DNA of 64,000 bases from Rhizoclosmatium globosum (taxonomy: Eukaryota > Chytridiomycota > Chytridiomycetes > Chytridiales > Chytriomycetaceae): NCBI GenBank assembly GCA_002104985.1, contig MCGO01000015.1, positions 496,001 through 560,000 of the forward strand, read 5' to 3'. Below the pieces are notes generated by a model. It saw only the letters and a program-made list of their open reading frames with translations. It ran no database searches and had not been told where the DNA came from. Both the position numbers and the translations under genes were made by a program. The first letter of the stretch is position 1, and the number at the start of each line of letters is the position of its first letter. Positions 41,689 to 52,718 of this stretch are shown here, in pieces.

Positions 41689-42847
41689 ATGTTCAATTTT
41701 ACCTTCAACAAGCCATCGACAACGTTTCCAATGCCTGTCGGTGAAAAGAAGACCCAAACCCTCGAAAACACCACCTCCCGCCCGATAGATTCAATCATCA
41801 AATCAGGCGTCTTCACAGAAGGCGGCGGCTTTCAAGTAAAACGCCCGTTTCCCACACGCACCATGATGCAATTCGACCCGTTCCTTATGCTCGACCATTT
41901 GGGTCCAAAACACTACGGGCCGTACGAGTTCCCTGGCGCACCTACACATCCACATCGCGGCTTTGAGACTGTTTCATGTACGTCCCACCTAAACTCGTCC
42001 CCTTCTTTTCAACGTATTCTTGCAATAGACATCATTTCCGGCGAAAACGTACACCACGACTCATCTGGCCACACGGGCGTAATGAAACCAGGTTGGGTGC
42101 AATGGATGACTGCAGGCAGCGGCGTGCTCCACTCCGAATCACCTACGGAGGAGTTCTCAAAGACGGGTGGGGTTGTGGAAGGGTATCAGATTTGGGTGAA
42201 TTTGCCAAGGTATAAGAAGATGAAGACGCCAAAGTATCAGGATTACGCGCCGGATCGGGTTCCGAAGGTTACGGTTGGGTTTCCGGGGCGGAGGAATAGT
42301 GCGACTGCGTGGGTGAATGTTATTGCTGGGGAGGCGTTTGGGGTGAAGAGCGTTATTACTACTGAGGTTGGTGTTTTCTGGTTTATAGTGGTTTACTGAT
42401 ATGTTTTATTAGTCTCCTATCGCGTTACTTCACTTCGTTCTTCAGCCTGGCGCAAAAGTTGTTTGGACTATTCCACAAGAATATAGAGAGAACTGGAATA
42501 CGGGTGTTTACGTTTCAGCTGGAACTGGTCTCTTTGGTGAATCCATTCAAGATGGGCAAGATGCTTCAAAAGGAGCGCAAGTGGGTGTGGTTGGGGATTT
42601 TGTAGTTTTCAGCAAATCCAGTGGAAACGATTCAAGTGGTGCTGATTTGAAGTCCGCAGTTGTGTTCTCGAATGCAAACGATGCTAAAGAAGTCTTGAGC
42701 GTGATTTTAATGGGAGGAGTCCCGTTGGATGAACCGATTGCTCGACGTGGACCTTTTGTGATGAATACAGAGGACGAGATTCAGCAATGTTTCAGAGATT
42801 ATACTGCTGGATTGTTTGGAAAGATCAAGGCTGATGTTGTTAATTAA
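41689..42847 (+). CDS. Pirin-family cupin protein
   Basis: Three exons (41689-41977, 42029-42366, 42413-42847) give 353 residues. The pirin iron site is complete: HPHRGFETVSY, then HHDSSGHTGVMKPGWVQWM and GSGVLHSE supply the three His and one Glu. The family blocks RPFPTRTMMQFDPFLMLDHL, YQIWVNLPRYKKMKTPKYQD and the C-terminal VLMGGVPLDEPIARRGPFV-like segment (here ILMGGVPLDEPIARRGPFVM) are present. Pirins are nuclear or cytosolic iron cupins. Some have quercetin dioxygenase activity and the animal protein is a redox-dependent transcription cofactor. An upstream in-frame Met (41542) gives a long unrelated lead, so I start at MFNFTFNKPSTTF. The first intron splits a Tyr codon. Confidence 0.95.
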
Positions 42848-42899
42848 ATTAAAGATACATTATATTTTGTCAAAAGATTGACTTTGGCTTCAAGATTTA

Positions 42900-43797
42900 T
42901 TAATCATGTTTTCTGAATTTTTGAAGTTTAAGTTGAACGGTTTGAGTCTGGGATGGAGCTGAATAAATCATTTGTGATCCACATGTGTTTATCATGTGTT
43001 TATCTGTGGGAATTCCAACTACACCTCCGCCAGCTCCAAGCAATGAAAGATGAATCTCGTGAAGATAGTTTCCCTCACAAATATAGCCAATGCCGATCCC
43101 TGGAAAAGCCGAAGTGATGGCCCGATCGAATTTGCTTTTGGAATACATGAGTCCATTTGGATTAATCCCTGCCTTTGATAGTATGTTGAATATATTGTAG
43201 GTTTTGTGTGCCGCAACGACATCTCCAAAAAATTTTCCGACGTCAGCACCGTTTCCGCCAGCACATTCGACGTTTGCAGGAGAGTAACAGGTTCCATGTC
43301 GTTGCCATTCAAGTTTTAAGAGGGAATCTAATGAGTTGGGGCTTGTGGAAGCCCAATACTTTTCTAACTCTTGGTAAAGCTCTGAATCTCCAAGGAAACC
43401 AGTGATGCTCGAATATTGACGGTTTGTATCGCATCCATTTGTTCCGATTGAGGAGTCATGACAGCTCTCCAGTCGCATGCCTTCAATGCAGTAAGTATCG
43501 ATTTGTCAGTCATAGTTTAAGTTGAACCTTACCCCCAATAGACCAAGATCCAGCAGGGATAGAGTTCACAGCGATAAGAGAACAACTGTTGGTTGCACAA
43601 ATCCCTGGCATCCATTTGAGTATGAGAGTTAAATGGCCGTTGTTGGGAACACAGCAGAAGTCTACGTCTCCCTTGCATGATCTGCTGTCAGCCGAGCAGG
43701 TTCCAAACACACTAGATGCAGGCAGGGCAGATACATATGTGATGGTACAAAGAACAAGGAGGGTTGAGAAATGTATCATATTTTTTTTTGGCGGCAT
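42900..43797 (-). CDS. Secreted RNase T2-family protein with degenerate active site
   Basis: Two exons with an intron of about 50 bp near 43484-43533 (donor GTAAGG, acceptor GAAG). The N-terminus (MIHFSTLLVLCTITYVSALP) is a signal peptide, so the protein is secreted or vacuolar. Cys-rich exon 1 (CSADSRSCKGDVDFCCVPNN, GICATNSCSLIAV) and exon 2 follow the RNase T2 layout. The CAS I region reads WSIGGMRLESC where active enzymes have W-T-I-H-G-L-W-P-x-x-C, so the first catalytic His is Gly. The CAS II region reads LKLEWQRHGTC where active enzymes have H-E-W-x-K-H-G-T-C: Glu and the second catalytic His remain, but the leading His is Leu and Lys is Arg. The fold should be kept, but RNA cleavage by the normal mechanism is doubtful. 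Splice alternatives do not restore the His. Confidence 0.88.
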
Positions 43798-43969
43798 AAT
43801 GTTGGAACTGAACCTTTCTTTGAGTGCACGCTGTCTTGAAACGCACTTCCATCTCCATCCCTGAAACCATGAAGTCTTGTGTGATAATCCTCAGAATTAA
43901 GATGAACGAAGCTGAAACAGTCAGTTCTTTACTTTATTATCCAATTTATCGAACAACTTCTTCACCTGA

Positions 43970-45328
43970 ATGAACGGAACCACCACCGTGCCCCACCTTC
44001 CCTCCCTCGCCCTTGACACGGTCCGCCTCGCCCGCGTGTCCCCATCGCTCAACATGTCTGTCCTCAAAGCCGAATGCATCGCACGTGGAATCAGCAGCGA
44101 CCGAATCAAAGCGAATTCAAAGACCAAAAACGATCTTCTTCTTCTTTTGGTCGACGGGACAATTCTGCTCAGCGAAACGAGAGAATTCAAAGTTGTTGAG
44201 CAATTGAAAGCCGCGATTGAAGTCGAATGTGCGACAAAGAAGAGTGCGGCCCTCGAGGTACCCTACTAACTTGGTAACCTATCTAACATGCATTTGCTCT
44301 GACAGTTGGATGCTATCAGGCGGGCCGAGGCGGAAAGACTGAAACAGAAGAGAGCTGCAACGGTCGAAGCAAAAAAGGAAGCTGAACGCAATGCAGCTCG
44401 TGCCGCTGAAATTGAACGCCAGAAACAATACCACGTGGTTCAAATTGATGCCTCAGTGCATTCGTGCGCTCTGTTGGCCCCAACTCAGTCCCTTGTCTTT
44501 CACGGGTTTTCACGTGAACGCTCAGCTCAATGTGATGCGTCGTGGGCGGGATGTACCCGAGGCAACGTTGTACTCTCCTGTGATTCTTGTGGATTCGATT
44601 TATGCAGAAATTGTGCAGAATTGGCCAAGTTAGATGCTGCGGGAAGGGATAAGAAGAGAAAGGAACGTGAGGCGGAGGTGGAAAGAGCTAGAAAGTTGGC
44701 TAGACAGGAAGAAGAGAGAAGACAGCGAATGTATGAAGCTGAAAAGCGCGCGAAACAGAAGGAAGTTGAGAAGCTCATCAAAGATTTGGAGGTATGCTTC
44801 TCACTGTCTCACAGACTGTGCAATCATTCCAAAACTAACTCACATTTACAGAAAGCAAAGGATTCAATCAAGAAGCCATCTGGTGTAAACAAGGACAAGA
44901 ACAAAATGCTCAAGTACGTTGTATGGAAGTCTGATGGATACGACAATGATGGTAATTGCGTACTTTACTTATTGTTATTACTCACTTGTAATCAAACAGG
45001 CTGGCATTCATACGATGGTCCTCCCGAGAAAGAGTTCGACTCATCCTATGCCTCCAAAGTGGATGCAAATGCTCGCGTCAAATACCTGTTCTATGCCAAG
45101 AACGTATGGGGACTGGGTGTCGATGAAATGTTGGAACGCGATGAAATTATTGAGAAGGAAAACGATGCTCTGCTCCACTTGGAAACACGTCCAGCCGATA
45201 GTTCACGTTGGACCGTCGCAGCTGTTCCACGAGAAGCCTTCAAGTTCTTGGACAACGCAAAGAATAGTCGTGGATATAGTTCAGACGACGATGAGCGCGG
45301 TATGGCATATTACGGAAGTGCTTGGTAA
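43970..45328 (+). CDS. SAP-like / zinc-binding / coiled-coil protein of unknown function
   Basis: Four exons (43970-44257, 44306-44791, 44852-44951, 45000-45328) give 400 residues. Order: an N-terminal SAP-like helix-turn-helix (SVLKAECIARGISSDRIKAN); a Glu/Lys/Arg-rich coil (RRAEAERLKQKRAATVEAKK); a compact metal-binding region with His, CDASWAGC and CDSCGFDLCRNCA, resembling ZZ or DC1-type fingers; a second charged coil (AEVERARKLARQEEERRQRM); and a C-terminal domain with KYVVWKSDGYDNDG and VKYLFYAKNVWGLGVDEMLE. I know no named family with this order. The C-terminal domain is the part most likely to find relatives. Splices are canonical and keep frame, so the gene is real. Confidence 0.8.
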
Positions 45329-45434
45329 AAGTAGCTTTTTTGGTTGGGTATCATTCTATTTATTCTACGTAGTTTTGTTGTTGTATGTCTTGATAATATA
45401 ACCATCTCTTATCCCTGACTCCCATTTCCCCATT

Positions 45435-47081
45435 TCATCCCTGTCCACTACCACCACCACCACCACGTCCTCCGTGAACTTCATCCATATGTCTCCCAAG
45501 CCCCTCTCTATCCCCAAAAACCTCTCCACAAACTGCACAAGTCCCTCCAAAATCAATCGGCTTCACATCCCGCAACCGCACAGAAATCCCATGCCCCAAC
45601 AAATGCCCTCTCACCTCTTCAGCCGTCGCGAACATACGTACACATTCGGTGCACTTGTACGGCTTTTCTCTGTGAATGCGTTCATGGTTCTTGAGGTGTG
45701 CGGGCTGGGTGAATCTGGAGGGGCAGAAGGGGCATGGGTATGGCCGTTCGCCTGTGTGTGTGCGTTCGTGTTTGACGAGGGTCGAGGATTGGGTGAATGT
45801 TTGGGGGCAGAAGCGGCAGATGTATGGTTTATCGCCAGAGTGGATTCGCATGCTGGTTGTGAAAGAAATGAGGAGATGGTCGCAGAGAAGGTTGGGAATA
45901 CGTACTGTGTTTTTAGGTTGTCGGAACGCGTGAATACTTTGTCGCATTGTGGGCAGGTGAGGGATTGAGATGATGGTTTTGAACGCGTTGATAGAGAACG
46001 CGTTGCGACGCGATTTCGTGGAGTTGAGGAAGACGATGACGCGTTTGAGTTTGGGCCTGATGTCTCGGTTGTATCCATTTGAAGGGGTTGGTCGATTTGA
46101 AGATTTGGTTGGGATTGGGTTACGGCCTGTGGCTCCTGGGGGTATACAAAAGATGCTTGATGCATTTGTAGAGGTGACGGCTGATAAATAGATGAAGTTG
46201 AGGACGTAGGTTGAAGTCTATAATCTCCGGTGGAAGAAGACACTGGAGAAAATGTATACCCTTCAGGCAATTGTATATCAGGTCCTGTGAAGTTAGCTGT
46301 ATTATGAGCTTGGTTAAGAAGGTTGTACAATGTCGGGGAAGATGTATTCCGTGGAGGTTGCTGGAACGGCGGTTGGCGCCAAGGAATACTGGGAGACAAT
46401 GCCCCCGAACCACTCTGATCTTGAAGTCCTGGAAGCCTGGAAAAAGAAGTGCTTCCTGCAAGTGTCATGTCGGAGTAGTGCGGCAATCTCGGCTGCTCAC
46501 TTAGCGACCCGGACGAAACTGTAATTGATGGCGGTATTCCCCCATAGCGTGATTCAGCCTCAGCTTCATTAATTAAAAGTGATGAAATAGATGGAAGCTG
46601 TGATTGTCTTTGTGAGAACCCGTGATTTTCTCTTTGGCAGTGCTCCCAAAGCATCTATGCAGATTGTCAAAGTCGGATTACTTACTATAACCTAAGCCAA
46701 AACAAAGGATCTTACTGATCTTTCGGTGAAAGTTTCTCCACACTGGAGACAGTTGAAGCTCGTAGAATAATTAGTACTGCCTTCTGTACCTTGATGCCCA
46801 TGCGAAAAATGAATATTCGATGGTACAAAGGCCGAAGAACTGCCTTGGCTCTCCGCCGAGTATCCAATCAGCTTCTCTTGATTATTTCCCAAAGTTTCCG
46901 CTCCAGCTCCAAGGGCACTTGTGTCAGGCGCGACTGACAGTGAAGACACTAACGTGTCCATCGAGGCTGTCTTATCCCGATAGTCCCAAGCACTTTCCGC
47001 AGAAAGTAGGCCCTGCGAAGAACTTGAGGAAGACGCGTCATATGGCTTCAGACGACGGCTTGATCGTCTTGGAGGAGACAT
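45435..47081 (-). CDS. C2H2 zinc-finger transcription factor, paralogue A
   Basis: Starts MSPPRRSSRRLKPYDASSS. An N-terminal single finger spans the first intron (FNCLQCGETFTERS joined to MLWEHCQRENH). A long Ser/Pro/Gln-rich region follows. The C-terminal finger array comes next: CPQCDKVFTRSDNLKTQ, spliced to HMRIHSGDKPYICRFCPQ, CPFCPSRFTQPAHLKNHERI, CTECVRMFATAEEVRGHLLG and a last CAVCGEVFGDREGLGRHMDE, with TGERPY-type linkers. These are DNA-binding fingers, so a nuclear transcription factor is expected; target genes unknown. It ends in a Gly-rich tail. Paralogue B follows at 47535-49029 with the same layout, the same intron inside the first array finger and near-identical fingers 2-3, so their DNA targets probably overlap. 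Confidence 0.87.
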
Positions 47082-47534
47082 TTTTTATGCCCGGTTGAAT
47101 GAGGAAAGTCCTTTGCTTTTCAGATTTTTTGGTGTGCCTCAAACGACGATCCCACTCGTTTGTGATCTTACGTACGTGTTTTTAGTGGATGGAGCTGGGA
47201 TCTTTGGCCATTGATGCCGATGTGGAGTTTTATGCTGCTTCGATTGTGCCAAAGCTTTAAACAATGCCCCTCTGCCTTTCTAGAACAAAGGAGTAAGGGA
47301 ACTTTAAGAATATAACATTGTTTTTCCCTGAAAAAGCTGAGTTATATTATGATCTTATCCATCATACTGGTGCATATAGCCAGACAATTCTCATCAGAAT
47401 CTTTATTGCTTTCCCCATCCAACATAAAGAGACACTCTGGTTACTATTATGCCTATATTTCACAAGTTCTCTTCCATAATTTAGAAGCTTCAACAGTCTC
47501 GTCAAAAATACAATCTGGCATCAAATGACTTCTG
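47082..47534. other. Intergenic between the two C2H2 paralogues
   Basis: About 450 bp holding the promoter of paralogue A and the 3' flank of paralogue B. AT-rich toward the right; no gene or repeat supported. Confidence 0.45.
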
Positions 47535-49029
47535 TCACTCAGACTCTGCAGAATCATCGCCATACACTCCAGTCTCTATTCGAAAATTCACAGGCCTAAT
47601 TTCATCCACCGAAATACTTATTCCATGTCCCAACAAATGCGCCTTAAGTTCAACAGGATTCACAAACATCCGTACACACTCGCTACACTTGAACGGCTTC
47701 TCTTTATGTGTCTTGACGTGATTTTTCAAGTGTACTGGTTGAGTAAAACGGGCAGGACAAGCTGGACACGCGTATGGTCTTTCGCCTGTGTGTGTGCGTT
47801 CGTGTTTCACGAGGGTGGAGGATTGGGAGAATGTTTGGGGGCAGAAGCGGCAGATGTATGGTTTATCGCCTGAGTGGATTCGCATGCTGTTGTTGATTTG
47901 TGCATGATTAGGATGTTTAATGCTGGCAGAAGATAAATGGGCTTACTGTGTTTTCAAGTTGTCAGAACGCGTGAATTTCTTTTGACATATTTGACATATC
48001 AATGTGGCTGCAGATCGACCGGAAGAGGATCGCTCTGGGGATGCTCGCTTTCTGAGCAGTGTTGATGCGGCTGATGAAGGAGTTGACGACAATCTGGATT
48101 CATCACTTGGATAACTAGAAAGTCCATCTTCTGACGCATTGGATGATATTTCTTGATTGTTTTGGAACCGCGAGTTTTGGACATTGATTTTACTCCTTGA
48201 TGAACCTGGCAACGTTGTTTGTGAAGGATACGTGGACTCAGTAGAATTATCAATGGACCTTTTGAAATCTTTTAAAGGTCGTGATAGCGTTGCAGACTGA
48301 CTAAAAGCATTTTCAAGATGGCTAGGTGGGGTAATTCGCTCGAATTGAATATGGAATGTGTTCGATTCAGAGGCAAGTGGGGATATTGGCATAGTTCTAC
48401 TTTGAATTGGGGATTGTTTGGCCGAGTTTGCCCCAAGCAAAGGAATATCAGAAAAGCGAGGGAGTGTAATAGAACCCAGAGGGCAATCAGCCGGCGAGGA
48501 CAAAGTTATGCCAGGTAAGTGTCGACTCTCAACCAAATTTTGATTTTCAATAAGTAGTAATGAAGAAATCGATGGCAATTGCGGTTTTGTGGGTTCATTG
48601 TATGGTAGCATCCCATGCTCGGGATTTCCTTCAAAATGAGCCAACAAGTCCTATCGTCTCAAGTTAGATGGAACGCTCAGAATATTTAAAGTTATTTACA
48701 GATTTGCTTTGAAAGATTTGGCCACACTTGAGACAATCAAAGTATGAGTTATCTGTTTCTGTCCATTGTGGTTGTGAAAATTGGCGTGGGGACTTCTCGT
48801 GGTGCTCATCTTCAACCATCATCTGTTGGTCACCGTCATCATTTCGCTGACTGTACTGTTGTTGAGTTTCTGATGCGACTGTGTGAGTGGAACCAAGAGA
48901 TTCCGATGAAGCTGCTATATCTCGATATTCCCAATTTCCCGGCAGTAAATGAGAGGCTTGAGCCGAAGGAGACGAAGTGTATGGTTTTGGGCGTCTCACA
49001 GATCTTCGCTGTTGTGACTGTTGTGACAT
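47535..49029 (-). CDS. C2H2 zinc-finger transcription factor, paralogue B
   Basis: Same plan as paralogue A. MSQQSQQRRSVRRPKPYTSS, an N-terminal finger across the first intron (FDCLKCGQIFQSKS to LLAHFEGNPEHG), a Ser-rich middle (PQLPSISSLLLIENQ, near the QLPSISSLLINEAE of A), then ICQICQKKFTRSDNLKTQ, HMRIHSGDKPYICRFCPQ, CPACPARFTQPVHLKNHVKT and CSECVRMFVNPVELKAHLLG. The fifth C-terminal finger of A is missing; B ends instead in an acidic tail (GVYGDDSAESE). Family role is DNA binding and transcriptional control. Tandem duplication is evident, with middle regions evolving fast and the DNA-contacting fingers conserved. Confidence 0.87.
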
Positions 49030-49277
49030 GTTCAGTTCGGAGGTGCCGGTCCTTTGCTTTAACGATTTTTGGTGGTGGAAGAACGAACAATACGTGTATG
49101 CCAGTCTCGATTCTCGAACAAAGGAGTTGAGAAAGAGATTTTATTCTATTACGTTGATTGGAGCAATTTATTTCCTACCTATTATTGTGTTAATGTGTAC
49201 ATGAGCATTAAATCCATTCTCAGTATTAAGTTGCAAATCTTCGACGGCAAATCCAATCGCCCCCGCCAATCAACCCA

Positions 49278-52200
49278 ATGCAGATTGCCGGCTCCACCAC
49301 ACAGCCCCGACCCTTCAGCAATCTCGCATCCGAAGACAGAGATGCCTATGAAGTTCTTGTGCGAAAGTAAGCTCCGAACTGATGCTGTCACCTGGAACTG
49401 ACCCACTTTCCCAACAGACTCTTTCACCAACTCACAATCGGCTGTTCCTCAAATCCAAAATGCCCAACAAAACACTGCGCTTCAAATGGATCCAGACGCC
49501 TTCCCGCCCAGGCCGCCGCAATCGCCGCAGTTCAATTGGCTTCCCAAAACGTCAAACTATGCCCAAACATTGATTGGATATCAAACTTGGACTGGAGAAA
49601 TCCAAATCCGTTCTTGGACTCACTTATTTCTGCGCAGAGAAGCAGAGATAATCTGAACCACCAAAAGAAGTTGATTCGTGCAAATACGGCGTCACATCCC
49701 GTCCTTGATACTATTCCCGCGTCAGGACAAAATAGTTTGGAGAACAGCGAAAATAAGGGCCATCCTGGTGACGATGCTGGGGAAACTTTAAATCAAACTG
49801 ATGTGAATGGTCAAGAACGGATCAATTTAAAATCGTCCGATGATGCTCAATCTGCGTCCTTAATTGGTATTCGCGCTGCCAAGTCATTGATGGATCTCCC
49901 CAACCTATTTTCTGCGACTATTGGATTGCCAATCTTTCAAGGGACTCCTCCAACATCCTCGTCCAGTTCAAGTGGAATTCCTACACCCCTTTCGCGCTCT
50001 CCACAGCATTCAGCATCCGCAGCGGCGCACAATTCAAAACTTCGGAGTTTACAAGATCGGCCACTTTCCACAAATTCTTCAACTTCGTCTCTGTTTGAAG
50101 AATTAGATACCCAAGTCATTTCAACTTATTTAGATTTATCGATTCTACAATCGGCTATCGCCCAGATTCGTATTCACGCAGATATTGTGGCCAAAGAGGG
50201 CACAGTAGATTCCAATCAAGAGACACATGATTCTGTGGCCCACAAGAGTGCTTACTTCGGTGAGACGATTGATAAGAGCGTGTTGCCGCTACTTAAAACA
50301 TTGCGAACGGTATTTTCCAGTCCTGAAGCTCTGAATCGCAGCTTTTTGGTAATGAACCCTCTTCAACTCAAATTGCTTTCTTAAACTATTAAAACAGCCG
50401 CCAAACTTTAATACGTCGTCAGAATTACTCGGTCTTGATGTTGCATCGTTGGAGGAATCATTCAAACTTATTTTCGAATTGGAACCCAAGGAGCGTGTGC
50501 AGCATACCTTGCTGAGCTCATTTGAAGTTCTAGCGTCTTCCATCCATATGAATATTCGTGGATATCAAATAGGTTCGCCTAAGCTTCTTCGTGTGTTTAT
50601 GATTCTTCTGGAGGTACGTTCTTGTTCTTTTTCGTTGACATTCACTAACAGCTTACTCAGAATCCATTCTTATCCGATCCAGAGTCTAACGGAAGAATAT
50701 TACCAAAAACTTGTCACATCCTTGGAGCTCTCAAAGCAAAGTCTCGCTATATCATCACAACCTGGCTCTCGAAATACAGCTCGTCCCACTTTCTTCGCCT
50801 CTTGGAACCATTCACAAACTATTTGAGTACACACTTTTACCCCCTTCAGCGACCTGATGAAAACGTCATCGCATGTGTGAAGACACTCTCCCTCTTCTAC
50901 CGTGCCAATATCCTCTCCGAACCGTCCCCAACTGTCCCTCTTACATCATTCTACAACCATACAATCGCTTCAAAACTAAACTTCAAAGACGAGTACAAAA
51001 TCTGGAAAGACTCTCTCACACCACTCCCACCTCCCACCGAAAAATCCACCACAAAACCACCACCCTTCAGCTACTTCTCGTACCCCTTCCTCTTTGACCC
51101 CGTCTCAAAAACTCGCGTCCTTCATATCGATGCCATGTCGCAAATGTCTCTGGAATACGAAGAAGCTGTCGTCCATCAAGCAATCGTGATTCACGCACAG
51201 CGGTTCCTGCAAAGCGACTCTACAGTCGTACAGACTCTTCAAAAGGGACTGCGCAAGGAAACGAATCCGTACCTTGTACTTTCTGTGCGTCGGTCGCATC
51301 TTGTGCAAGACGTTTTGGATCAGTTGCATCAATGCACAGACCGAGATCTTAAAAAGCCTGTGAAGGTGGTGTTTGTTGGTGGTGGAGAGGAGGGACTGGA
51401 TGCGGGAGGTGTTCAGAAAGAGTTTTTCCAAGTTCTTGTTGATTTGTTGTTGGATCCTGCTGTAGGTATGTTTTCGTATGATGCGGAGACGCGGTATACT
51501 TGGTTCAAGGGAGAGAGTTTGGAACCAGAGCGACAGTTTGAGCTTGTTGGGATGATTGTGGGGCTTGCGCTTTATAATGGTGTGATTCTGGGGATTAACT
51601 TTGCTCCGATTGTGTACAAGAAGCTTGTTGGGGAGCAGGTTGGACTTGAGGATGTGAAGATTGCGTTTCCGGGTCTTGGAAAAGGTCTGGAGATGTTGTT
51701 GGATTGGAAAGAGGAAGATGGGGACGTTGAAGACGTGTTTTGTAGAAGCTTCGATATCGAGTACGAGGTGTGGGGGAAGGTGAGGACGATTCCTCTTGTG
51801 CATGGTGGCTCAAATATCCCTGTCACCAATGCCAATCGAAAAGGTGAGTGGTCTCACTTTTCATCATATTTCTTATGCAAATTCTGTGCAGAATATGTCG
51901 ATCTTTATATCAATCACTACGTAAATGAGAGTGTCAAGCGGCAGTTTGGTGCTTTTCGACGAGGGTTCCATCGAGTATGTGGTGGTCCAGCGTTGAAGAT
52001 GTGTCGCGCAGAAGAACTTGAAATGATGATTTGTGGAACCAACGAGCTTGATTTCAAAGACTTGGAAGCGGGCGCTAAGTATGACGACGGTTACGATGCC
52101 AATCACGAAGTTATCAAGTGAGTTTGTTTTATGTGCCATAATTTGAGTCATCTGATGCCTTCAAACAGAAATTTCTGGTCTGTTGCACATAGTATGAGCC

Positions 52201-52482
52201 ATGAACACAAGAAAGAACTGCTTATGTTTGTGACTGCGTCAGATCGAGTACCATTAAAGGGCCTCGGTAACCTTGTGTTTGTAATTCAAAGGAATGGGCC
52301 AGATACTGAAAGGTAATTTATTAAAGTTGTAAGTGCAGGAAACTCAGACGTACAATTGTAGGCTACCAACTGCATTGACGTGTTTTGGCCGCTTATTGCT
52401 GCCAGAGTATTCAACAAAAGAGAAATTAGAAAACAGACTTATTACCGCAATCGAAAACGCGAAGGGTTTTGGGCTTGTTTAG
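49278..52482 (+). CDS. UBE3A-like HECT E3 ubiquitin ligase with AZUL finger
   Basis: Multi-exon. Exon 1 (49278-49366) starts [20 protein letters not shown]. Exon 2 begins with the AZUL zinc finger [20 protein letters not shown] followed by CPNIDW, the N-terminal finger diagnostic of UBE3A. A helical middle region follows ([40 protein letters not shown]), then a complete HECT domain: [38 protein letters not shown] with [36 protein letters not shown] and a C-lobe ending [17 protein letters not shown], where the Cys is catalytic, plus AKGFGLV. It transfers ubiquitin to substrates through this Cys. UBE3A uses its AZUL domain to bind the proteasome subunit Rpn10. All key residues are intact. Stop at 52480-52482. 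Confidence 0.95.
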
Positions 52483-52718
52483 ATTATACCTTGGGTTTTT
52501 AATGATGAAGGCGCGTCTTCTCTTCTGTTCGTTTCTTTTTTCTTTGATCTTAATTAAAGTGCATATCCGATATGTGAAGGAAAGAATCGGTAGGCATAGT
52601 TCTGGAAGGATTTTCACAATCTTTGTTCGGATTGGACGAACTCTCAACGCGCCCTTTGAGTCCAAACGAGAACCATTGTCCTTCTCTGCTTCGAAAGATA
52701 CGCGCTTTGTCTTTCAAA

